10,191 bases of DNA from Paraktedonobacter sp036384215 (GTDB lineage: Bacteria; Chloroflexota; Ktedonobacteria; Ktedonobacterales; Ktedonobacteraceae), in contig DASVMX010000606.1 in the NCBI GenBank assembly GCA_036384215.1, positions 1-10,191 on the forward strand, read 5' to 3'. The translations under genes were made by a program, and so were the position numbers. This document shows positions 1 to 5,997 of this stretch, in pieces (the stretch's first letter is position 1; each line of letters starts with the position of its first letter). Below the pieces are notes generated by a model. The model was not told where the DNA came from. It was given only the letters and a program-made list of their open reading frames with translations, and searched no databases.

Positions 1-109
1 GGGATGCTGCGCACCCCTGCACGAAAAACCACTTTTAAATCTTTGGGATGGGGTCTGGCTTTTATAAGGAGGGAGAAGTATATAGCCCTGGAACTATCAG
101 AAAAAAACC

Positions 110-138
110 TTGACGTTTCAGCATCGAACAGATATAAT
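110..138 (+). promoter_or_regulatory. Sigma70-type promoter of the DEAD-box helicase
   Basis: TTGACG (110-115) and TATAAT (133-138) are separated by exactly 17 nt, matching the housekeeping consensus at 11 of 12 positions. The predicted start of transcription is around 143-148. The first gene downstream on this strand is the helicase, so this would give it a leader of roughly 250 nt. The call rests only on sequence match and spacing. Confidence 0.62.
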
Positions 139-147
139 GCACATGTT

Positions 148-201
148 ATGATTGTTTGCAAGGCATGGGACAGGCGGCTGATACATCCTGCTCCCCGGTA
201 A
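148..201 (+). CDS. Possible 17-codon leader peptide (uORF)
   Basis: An ATG at 148 lies within a few nucleotides of the start of transcription predicted from the 110-138 promoter, and opens the short frame MIVCKAWDRRLIHPAPR ending in TAA at 199-201. If transcribed as predicted it would be read as a leaderless or nearly leaderless message. No ribosome-binding site is visible on the transcript, and no known leader peptide is recognised. It could equally be chance. Reported because its position relative to the promoter is striking. Confidence 0.15.
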   Translation: MIVCKAWDRRLIHPAPR

Positions 202-392
202 AGACGCTAAAGAGCTCTGAGCAATCCTCTATAGAATTTTCTCTTCCTGCACGCAAGTTCGTATCTGATATCAGCTAGCAGCATTGCTCCCGTACCCTAC
301 GGCCTGCTCCTGGTACCCCTGGCGGCGCTGTGTCCCGGGGAAACTTCTCCTACGCCCGCAAGGGGCATATTGGCCGAAAGGATTTTTTTTTC

Positions 393-2177
393 ATGCCATC
401 TTTTCATGACTTTTCGCTGCAACCAGCAACGCTTGCGCTGCTGGCACAGATGAATATAGCTGAGCCGACGCCTATCCAGGCCGAAGCTATCCCGGCTCTG
501 CTGGCCGGCAACGACCTGGTGGGGCAATCCGCCACCGGCTCTGGCAAAACCCTGGCTTATGGTATCCCGCTGGTAGAACGCCTGGCCAGCAATAAACGCG
601 CGGTTCAGGCGCTGGTACTCGTGCCAACGCGCGAACTCGCCACACAGGTAAACGCTGTTCTGAGCAAACTGGCCGCGACCCGGCGCATGACGACTGCGCT
701 GCTGGTCGGCGGTAAAGCCTATGGCAAGCAAATTGCCGCGCTCCGTTTCGGGGCGCAAATTGTTGTGGGTACGCCCGGACGCGTGAAAGATCTGCTGGAT
801 CACGGCAGTCTCACGCTGCATCAAACGCGTGTCTGCGTGCTGGATGAAGCAGACCAGATGCTGGACATTGGCTTCGCGCCTGTGATTGAGGAGATCCTGG
901 CAGCCGCGCCAGAAACGCGCCAGATGGCGCTGTTCTCGGCCACGATGCCAGACTGGGTAGCAAAGCTGGAGCAAAAGTTTCTCACTGACCCGGTGAAAGT
1001 GGTGATTACCCCGGCCACCGGCGGGCAGAGCACGATTGAGCAGATTGCTTACCAGGTACCCCAGGCCCAGAAAATGGCCGCGCTCTGCACGCTATTGCAG
1101 TCCGCGGAAGGCGAAAGCACACTGATCTTTGGCCGCACGAAATTCGGGGTTGAGAAGCTGGGCCAGCAGCTCAGCAAATTGGGCTTTACGGTTGGCACGC
1201 TGCACGGCAATAAAAGCCAGCGCGCGCGCGAAGACGTGCTTGCCGCTTTTCGCCGCGGACACGTTCAGACCCTGCTCGCCACCAACGTGGCCGCGCGCGG
1301 GCTGGACATCCAGGGCATCTACCAGGTGATTAACTACGAGCTGCCCGAGTCCAGCGAGCTGTTTACCCACCGCATTGGCCGAACCGGCAGAATGGGACGC
1401 CAGGGCAAGGCTATCACCCTGCTGGCGCCCGCTGATGTCTCCAAATGGCGGCGCATGGCGCGCAGCCTGGGCCAGGATGTCCTTCTGCACAAGCTGACCA
1501 TCGATGAAAATGCCGCTGTGGTCCCACAGTCCGCCACCGCCAGCGCGCCCGCGCTGCTTGAGTTCGCGGCTCCGCAGGAGCGCGCTCCCAGAGCGCCGCG
1601 AACTCGCCAGAACGACGCGTCCACTCGGGAACGCCCGGCGTACAACGACTCAGAGTCCTCGCGCGGGCGCAGATCTTTCGCTGCTGATCCCGAGCGAGAG
1701 CCATATCGTGTGCTCTGGCCAAAACGCGACCTCCAGGTCGTGAACAGCGAGTTTACAGAGGACGAGCCATACCGCGAGCAGCGGCCAGCCCGTTCCCGCA
1801 AACCCGCCGCACGCGGGCGCGAAATGCAGAACGAGCAGCTCCCACCGCGCGGCTTCAGACCCGCCGCGACCGAGCAAGAATATGAGCAATACGGCGATTT
1901 CCGGCCTACGCGCCGCCGCACACCTGTCGCGGGCGAGCAAGAGCGGCGCAGATCGCCTCGTCCTGGCACAGGCCGTTACGAAGCAGCAACCCCGCAGCGG
2001 CCCGCTCGCCCATCCGCGTGGCAAGCCAACGACTTCGCCATCACCGAGCGCCCCACCTCCGGCAAACGTCCCGGAGCAGGCAAGCCGTCCGGCTTCGCCA
2101 AGCGCAAAGCCGCCACCCTCGCAACCCCCAACCGGGCCAACGGCAATAAGCCCGCGAGACGCTCAGCAGGTCGCTAG
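393..2177 (+). CDS. DEAD-box ATP-dependent RNA helicase with long basic C-terminal tail
   Basis: An ATP-dependent RNA-unwinding enzyme of superfamily 2, acting in the cytoplasm on structured RNA (family role: ribosome assembly, cold adaptation or RNA decay). The core is complete: Q motif PTPIQ (25-29), Walker A ATGSGKT (47-53), PTRELA (78-83), TPGR (127-130), DEAD (151-154), SAT (182-184), motif IV near LIFGRTK (244-250), ARGLDI (301-306) and HRIGRTGR (326-333). Residues from about 390 to 594 are low-complexity and rich in Arg, Pro, Ala and Glu, with no recognisable DbpA/CsdA RNA-binding domain; this tail probably binds RNA non-specifically. The ATG at 393 is preferred over an in-frame GTG at 330 because AAAGGA (377-382) sits 10 nt upstream and homology begins at once (FHDFSLQPATLALL). 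It is probably monocistronic: its own promoter lies upstream and a 52-bp hairpin follows the stop. Which subfamily (DeaD, RhlE or CshA-like) cannot be settled by eye. Confidence 0.95.
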   Translation: MPSFHDFSLQPATLALLAQMNIAEPTPIQAEAIPALLAGNDLVGQSATGSGKTLAYGIPLVERLASNKRAVQALVLVPTRELATQVNAVLSKLAATRRMTTALLVGGKAYGKQIAALRFGAQIVVGTPGRVKDLLDHGSLTLHQTRVCVLDEADQMLDIGFAPVIEEILAAAPETRQMALFSATMPDWVAKLEQKFLTDPVKVVITPATGGQSTIEQIAYQVPQAQKMAALCTLLQSAEGESTLIFGRTKFGVEKLGQQLSKLGFTVGTLHGNKSQRAREDVLAAFRRGHVQTLLATNVAARGLDIQGIYQVINYELPESSELFTHRIGRTGRMGRQGKAITLLAPADVSKWRRMARSLGQDVLLHKLTIDENAAVVPQSATASAPALLEFAAPQERAPRAPRTRQNDASTRERPAYNDSESSRGRRSFAADPEREPYRVLWPKRDLQVVNSEFTEDEPYREQRPARSRKPAARGREMQNEQLPPRGFRPAATEQEYEQYGDFRPTRRRTPVAGEQERRRSPRPGTGRYEAATPQRPARPSAWQANDFAITERPTSGKRPGAGKPSGFAKRKAATLATPNRANGNKPARRSAGR

Positions 2178-2179
2178 TT

Positions 2180-2288
2180 ATTGCCTTAACAAAAGTGACC
2201 AGAGAGAGTAAAATGGGCCAGGATGAAAAATTTTCGATTTTTCATCCTGGCCCATTTTACTCTCTCTGGTCACTTTTGTTAAGGCAAT
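2180..2288. terminator. Perfect 52-bp inverted repeat, probable transcript-end hairpin
   Basis: Positions 2180-2231 are the exact reverse complement of 2237-2288, leaving a 5-nt loop (TTTCG, 2232-2236). I checked the pairing base by base and found no mismatch. The left arm begins 3 nt after the helicase TAG (2175-2177). No U-run follows the right arm; the only A/T-rich tract is at the top of the stem (AAAAAT/ATTTTT). It probably ends or stabilises helicase mRNA and insulates the downstream two-component genes, but the stem is several times longer than an ordinary intrinsic terminator. Confidence 0.6.
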
Positions 2289-2382
2289 TCAGCTACAATT
2301 CAGCTTTTCCAGCTATAACCTCAAGTAGCATCATGAAGAATCCCCTGTTTACTGATGGGGAGTGCGAAAGGGCTGGCGCGAT

Positions 2383-3078
2383 ATGAGCACGCATATCCTT
2401 GTGATTGATGATGATGCGCGGCTGACCAGCGCTCTGCGGCGGACGCTCTCTTACGAGGGCTACCAGGTTTCGAGCGCGGCACATGGTGAGGGCGCGTTGA
2501 CGCAGGTTCGCTTGAAGCCGCCGGACCTGGTGATCCTTGATCTGATGCTGCCAGGTATGGATGGGTTAGAGGTCTGCCGCCGCCTGCGCGACGCGGGTGA
2601 GCAGATGCCAATCCTTATGCTGACGGCCCGCGATACGGTGATGGATCGCGTGATCGGCCTGGAAACGGGCGCGGACGACTACCTGGTGAAACCTTTTGCC
2701 TCGGAAGAGCTGCTGGCCAGGATCAAAGTGCTGTTACGCCGCAGCAATCCGCCAGAGGTGGCCCGCGAAATTCTCCATTACGCCGATCTGGAACTGGATA
2801 TCTCGACGCGCCAGGCCAGGCGGGGCGAGCGCGTGATCGAGCTGAGCACGACTGAATACGAGTTGCTGGCCATGTTCCTGCGCAACCCTAGAATCGTGCT
2901 GACACGCACGCTGCTAATGGACCGCATCTGGGGCGTGGATTTTACTGGCGGGCCCAATGTCCTGGAGGTCTATATCGGGCACCTGCGCGCTAAACTGGAG
3001 CAGCAAGGCGAAGCGCGCCTGATCCAGACCGTGCGCGGCGCGGGTTATGTCCTGCGCACTCTGGAAAAAGCCGGGTGA
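2383..3078 (+). CDS. OmpR/PhoB-family response regulator
   Basis: A DNA-binding response regulator, 231 aa, the usual length for the OmpR class. The receiver domain (about 1-120) has the acidic cluster D9-D11, phospho-acceptor D53 in LVILDLMLPGMDG, T81 and K103 in LVKPF. The C-terminal winged-helix domain (about 130-228) has the family pattern ELSTTEYELLAMFLRNP, RIWG and the ending TVRGAGYVLR. It would be phosphorylated by the kinase encoded next and then bind promoters. The ATG at 2383 is chosen over an in-frame GTG at 2362 because the conserved N-terminus HILVIDDD starts there and AAAGGG lies about 10 nt upstream. It overlaps or closely abuts the kinase gene, a translationally coupled pair. 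Targets are not evident in the window. Confidence 0.95.
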   Translation: MSTHILVIDDDARLTSALRRTLSYEGYQVSSAAHGEGALTQVRLKPPDLVILDLMLPGMDGLEVCRRLRDAGEQMPILMLTARDTVMDRVIGLETGADDYLVKPFASEELLARIKVLLRRSNPPEVAREILHYADLELDISTRQARRGERVIELSTTEYELLAMFLRNPRIVLTRTLLMDRIWGVDFTGGPNVLEVYIGHLRAKLEQQGEARLIQTVRGAGYVLRTLEKAG

Positions 3079-3107
3079 GCAACACGCGAGAAAGGATGTC
3101 TGCCGCT

Positions 3108-4652
3108 ATGTCCCTGCCGTTACCCCTGCGCCTGGCGCTGTTTTATACCCTGCTCCTGGGACTCTGCCTGGCTGGCTTTGGCTGGCTGGTCTACTACCAG
3201 GCTCAGCAGCGCGCCTACCACGATCTCGATAGCCTGCTCAAAACCCGCGCCGCCAGCGTGAAAATGGGCAAAGACCTGTTCGCCAACGCGAACGCCGGCC
3301 AGCCGTTCAAGCTGCCTGGCGTCAACGAACTGGGCGCGGACGGCGTGGCGGTCGAGATTTTTGATACCAACCTCAAACTGCTGGCTACAACCTCGGACGT
3401 ATCGTCTCCTGACGATATTCTTACCACCTCTATGAATACCAATCCCAGCAAGATCCCCTGGGATGCACAGGCCGCGCACCAGCTCCTCGCGCAAATTGCT
3501 CGCGTGAACTCGTATTTCATCTATCATCCCGATTCCACGTTTAATGGCATCTACAGCACCGTTCTCTATGAAGGTCAATCTGTGCGCGTCTATACAACCG
3601 CTAATAACCCTCTGGGAATGCCTCAGATTATTCAGACCGCTCGCTCGGAACTGGGCACAAAGCAATCATTAGAGCAGTTGCGCCAGACCCTGCTGACCGG
3701 CGGGTTGCTGGGACTTGTGCTGGCGCTGGCGGGCGGGCTGGGCCTGACCTGGAGTACCCTGGCAGCGCTCAGACGCGTCACACGCACCGCGCGCGAAATC
3801 AGCATTTCTCAGGACTTCCACCGGCGTGTGCCCCTGAGACCTGGCCTGACCCGCGACGAAATCACGACCCTCGCCGAGACGTTTAACGCCATGCTCGCCA
3901 ACCTGGAGGCCTCGTATCAACAGCAAAAGCGCTTCGTCGCTGATGCCTCGCACGAGTTGCGCGCGCCTGTGACCTCGATTCGCTGCAACCTGGATCTGCT
4001 GGCTCGCGTCTCGGATCTGCCAGATGAAGAAAAGACGACAGCCCTGGCTGACGCCAGAGCCGAGGCTGACCGCATGAGCCGGCTTGTCAACAATCTGCTC
4101 ACCCTGGCCCGCGCCGATGAGATCGCGACCATCCGCGAGGAACCACAAACTGCCGCTCCAGGCACAGACGCGAGCGCGCAGCCGCAAACCTGGATCGACC
4201 TGGACAGCCTGGTACTGGAGGTCTTCCGCCAGTACCGAGAGACAGGAACAGATGAAGTCAAGCGCGAAAGGCCACGCCTGACCCTTCAGAACATCACACC
4301 AGCGCGAGTGCACGGCTCAGCCGACCAGCTCAAACAGGCCATTGTCGCGCTGGTCGATAACGCGCTCAAATACACACCCGCCGCGGGCTCAGTCATCCTG
4401 GATCTGAGCGCCGAGTCAGAGGAAGCCGTTCTCACAGTCCGCGACACCGGCATCGGTATCGCGCCAGAGGATCTACCTCACATCTTCGAGCGCTTCTATC
4501 GCGCCGACCAGGCCCACTCGCGCGACCAGGGCGGCAGCGGACTCGGCCTGGCCATAGCCTCCAGCATCATCCACGAGCATCACGGCCAGATCAACGTCGA
4601 AAGCACACCGGACCAGGGCAGTACCTTCCTGATCCGCCTGCCCTGCTCATAA
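3108..4652 (+). CDS. Membrane-bound sensor histidine kinase (HAMP-HisKA-HATPase)
   Basis: The cognate sensor kinase of the preceding regulator, 514 aa from this start. A short N-terminus leads into TM1 (about 10-30), then an extracytoplasmic sensor region of about 165 residues with no domain I recognise, TM2 (about 195-215), HAMP (about 216-269), HisKA with H282 in FVADASHELRAPVTS, and a HATPase domain with N418 (LVDNALKYTP), DTGIGI (446-451), an F-box FERFYRAD and GGSGLGLAI (475-483). All catalytic boxes are intact. A Pro/Ala/Gln-rich linker (about 344-361) separates HisKA from the ATPase. Two starts are credible: GTG at 3075, overlapping the regulator stop by 4 nt (GTGA), and ATG at 3108 with AAAGGA at 3091-3096. 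I prefer 3108 for its ribosome-binding site and the typical short cytoplasmic lead. The arrangement resembles MprB/BaeS-type kinases; the stimulus is unknown. Confidence 0.94.
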   Translation: MSLPLPLRLALFYTLLLGLCLAGFGWLVYYQAQQRAYHDLDSLLKTRAASVKMGKDLFANANAGQPFKLPGVNELGADGVAVEIFDTNLKLLATTSDVSSPDDILTTSMNTNPSKIPWDAQAAHQLLAQIARVNSYFIYHPDSTFNGIYSTVLYEGQSVRVYTTANNPLGMPQIIQTARSELGTKQSLEQLRQTLLTGGLLGLVLALAGGLGLTWSTLAALRRVTRTAREISISQDFHRRVPLRPGLTRDEITTLAETFNAMLANLEASYQQQKRFVADASHELRAPVTSIRCNLDLLARVSDLPDEEKTTALADARAEADRMSRLVNNLLTLARADEIATIREEPQTAAPGTDASAQPQTWIDLDSLVLEVFRQYRETGTDEVKRERPRLTLQNITPARVHGSADQLKQAIVALVDNALKYTPAAGSVILDLSAESEEAVLTVRDTGIGIAPEDLPHIFERFYRADQAHSRDQGGSGLGLAIASSIIHEHHGQINVESTPDQGSTFLIRLPCS

Positions 4653-4663
4653 AAGCAGGAGTG

Positions 4664-4865
4664 CAGAGATCGGCTGCCTGTTTCATCCCCCGGTTGCGGC
4701 TGCCCTCTGCCGAGGCGCGGGGTGTGCGGAGGACGAAAAGCGACGGGGTGTTCCCGCACCACTTCCTTTCTCAAAGCGGGTGTGCAGAGGGCGGCTGCCC
4801 TCTGCCGGGGTACGGGGTGTCCCCGCAAAACCCTCCTTCTCTCTTTGCGAGCCGCCGCAGGCGGC
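4664..4865. repeat. GC-rich imperfect tandem repeat with nested hairpins
   Basis: A 30-nt block at 4696-4725 recurs at 4791-4820 with 27 of 30 bases identical, a period of 95 nt. A degenerate third start is seen near 4669-4685 (GTGCAGAG..CGGCTGCC). CGGGGTGT occurs three times (4718-4725, 4744-4751, 4813-4820). Hairpins include GCAGAGGGC/GCCCTCTGC (4784-4792 with 4797-4805), CGGGG/CCCCG (4813-4825) and GCCGCC/GGCGGC (4851-4865). This looks like a REP-like interspersed element; it could also serve to end the kinase transcript. Copies elsewhere in the genome cannot be seen from here. Confidence 0.55.
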
Positions 4866-4915
4866 GAGTCTTAACAGAGGAAGCCTTGCCTGAAATAATC
4901 TTTCCCGGCGCAATG

Positions 4916-4945
4916 TTGTACACTGTAGTTATACAAACTCAGAAT
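4916..4945 (+). promoter_or_regulatory. Weak promoter candidate with overlapping dyad upstream of the XdhC-family gene
   Basis: TTGTA (4916-4920) and TACAA (4932-4936) form a short dyad with an 11-nt spacer, about 50 nt before the start codon at 4984. TTGTAC (4916-4921) could serve as a -35 box to CAGAAT (4940-4945) with an 18-nt spacer. Both boxes are poor matches, so this is only a candidate; a repressor binding the dyad would cover the -35 element. Confidence 0.2.
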
Positions 4946-4983
4946 ACTCATTCGCTGAGCAGGCAACATGCCGGGGGAAACTA

Positions 4984-5826
4984 ATGAATAGTATTGCGCT
5001 TTACAATGAAGTTCAGGCATCTTTGAAGCGAGGCGAGCAGGTAGTAGTTGCGACGGTGGTAAAAACAGCGGGTGCGGCTCCGTGTGGCGTGGGCACAAAG
5101 ATGCTGGTGCGCGCGGATGGCGCGACGGTTGGCAGTTTCGCGGGACCGCTGACGGACGGCAAAATAGTTGAAGCCGCCCTCCAGGTCCAACGCGATGGGC
5201 ATTCATTTTTGACCCATATCCATCTTGACGCAGATAAGGGTGAGGCTGTAGGTAGCTGCGGCGCTACCCTGGAAGTCTTTTTCGAGGCGCTGCGCCCGGA
5301 ACCGCGTCTGATTGTGGCCGGAGCTGGCTATGTGGCCCAGGCGCTGGCTCGCCTGGCACTTCACCTCGACTTGCGTACCATCGTGATCGATGATCGCCGC
5401 GACCTCGCCGATCCCGCGGTCTTTGGCGAAACCGCGCAACTGACCTTTGGTGATATTCCTGAAACTCTGCGCGAATTGGAACCAGACGAGAGCAGTTTTG
5501 TCGTCGTCGTCACCCGCGGTCACCACCTGGACGAAAGCGTTCTGCGCGCAGCCCTGGAGACTCGAGCGGTCTACGTGGGCATGATCGGCAGTCCCAGCAA
5601 AGTCAAGAATATTTTCAAAGCACTGCTCCAGCAGGGCTTCTCGCGCGAAACCCTGGCTCGCGTTCACGCGCCCATCGGCCTGGACATCGGCGCGGAAACA
5701 CCCGACGAGATCGCGCTCAGCATCGCCGCCGAAATCGTCATGCAGCGCCGCCAGGCCAGCGGAGCGCCTCTCAGCTCCATCCACCACCTGCTGGATGAGC
5801 GCGAACCCGCGCCTGTTGAAAAATGA
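4984..5826 (+). CDS. XdhC/CoxI-family protein (molybdoenzyme maturation)
   Basis: A 280-aa protein of the XdhC/CoxI family, whose characterised members bind molybdenum cofactor and promote its sulfuration and insertion into xanthine dehydrogenase or CO dehydrogenase-type enzymes. The N-terminal domain has the family opening VVVATVVKTAGAAPCGVGTKMLV (about 20-42) and CGATLEVFFE (92-101). A Rossmann domain follows, with LIVAGAGYVAQALA (109-122) and VVIDD-like IVIDDRRD (133-140), then VTRGHHLDESVL (177-188), YVGMIGSPSK (197-206) and the signature PIGLDIGAETPDEIALSIAAE (230-250). The usual glycine-rich GGGxxE stretch after the first domain is here GSFAGPLTDGKIVEAA, which is divergent. The ATG is preceded by GGGGG (4973-4977), 6 nt away. 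No molybdoenzyme subunit gene lies beside it in the window. Its stop codon is embedded in a long hairpin. Confidence 0.88.
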   Translation: MNSIALYNEVQASLKRGEQVVVATVVKTAGAAPCGVGTKMLVRADGATVGSFAGPLTDGKIVEAALQVQRDGHSFLTHIHLDADKGEAVGSCGATLEVFFEALRPEPRLIVAGAGYVAQALARLALHLDLRTIVIDDRRDLADPAVFGETAQLTFGDIPETLRELEPDESSFVVVVTRGHHLDESVLRAALETRAVYVGMIGSPSKVKNIFKALLQQGFSRETLARVHAPIGLDIGAETPDEIALSIAAEIVMQRRQASGAPLSSIHHLLDEREPAPVEK

Positions 5827-5913
5827 ATTGTGAGGCAGTCTGGCGTCCACGAAAGGGGGAAAATTGGCGCGCAATTTTCCCCCTTTCGTGAACGCCAGAT
5901 TGCCTCACAATTC
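5825..5913. terminator. 42-bp near-perfect inverted repeat overlapping the stop codon
   Basis: Positions 5825-5866 pair with 5872-5913 around a 5-nt GCGCG loop. Of 42 pairs, 40 are Watson-Crick; the exceptions are G5838 opposite T5900 (a wobble in RNA) and C5847 opposite A5891. The stem starts at the second base of the TGA at 5824-5826, so no spacer separates it from the coding sequence. The sequence after it (TCTCCCATTC) has no U-run. Probable transcript end between the XdhC-family gene and the next lipoprotein gene. Confidence 0.58.
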
Positions 5914-5997
5914 TCCCATTCAGGCTGGGCGCGCGACTATTTCTGGTCCATCAACGTTAAAAATATAAAACGTGGCGTTATTTGGAAGGAACACTCT

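Larger units (their letters stand above)
1..392. other. Gene-free upstream region and helicase leader
   Basis: No convincing gene is seen here. A 65-codon open frame (4-201) has no family resemblance and contains the promoter inside it, so I do not call it. The stretch holds a strong sigma70-like promoter at 110-138, then about 250 nt of probable 5' leader up to the helicase start at 393. Just before the start lie an AAAGGA ribosome-binding site (377-382) and a run of nine T (383-391). Another AAGGAGG-like run near 67-73 has no start codon at a useful distance. Confidence 0.6.
4653..4983. other. Gene-free 331-base gap with GC-rich repeats and xdhC-like upstream region
   Basis: No gene is supported. 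The first two thirds (about 4664-4865) are a GC-rich, partly duplicated repeat described separately. The last 110 bases are more A/T-rich and should hold the promoter of the downstream XdhC-family gene. A continuous + frame at 4661-4984 translates to low-complexity sequence of the repeat and is not credible as a protein. No tRNA or known riboswitch is recognised. Confidence 0.6.

Noticed and set aside
330..392. GTG at 330 as helicase start
   Set aside because: The extra 21 residues do not resemble the family, and a proper ribosome-binding site precedes the ATG at 393.
297..974. 225-codon - strand frame over the helicase start
   Set aside because: Lies opposite highly conserved helicase motifs, has no domain, and would antagonise the + strand promoter arrangement.
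2180..2288. Palindromes as CRISPR repeats or insertion-sequence ends
   Set aside because: No spaced repeat array exists, the three palindromes differ in sequence, and no transposase gene or flanking target duplication is seen.
2289..2340. Promoter boxes for the response regulator (TACAAT 2294-2299, TATAAC 2314-2319)
   Set aside because: Good -10-like hexamers are present but no -35 box lies at 16-18 nt from either, and neither has the TGn extension; not strong enough to call.
2195..2386. 63-codon + frame across the palindrome
   Set aside because: Its sequence is simply the two hairpin arms read through; no ribosome-binding site or family resemblance.
4661..4984. 107-codon + frame between kinase and XdhC gene
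   Set aside because: It translates the GC-rich repeat, has no conserved motif and overlaps the next start codon; repeats often give such chance frames.
5964..5969. TATAAA as -10 box for the propeller lipoprotein
   Set aside because: The hexamer at 17 nt spacing upstream (TTCTGG) is a poor -35 match, and the region is A/T-rich so the hit may be chance.
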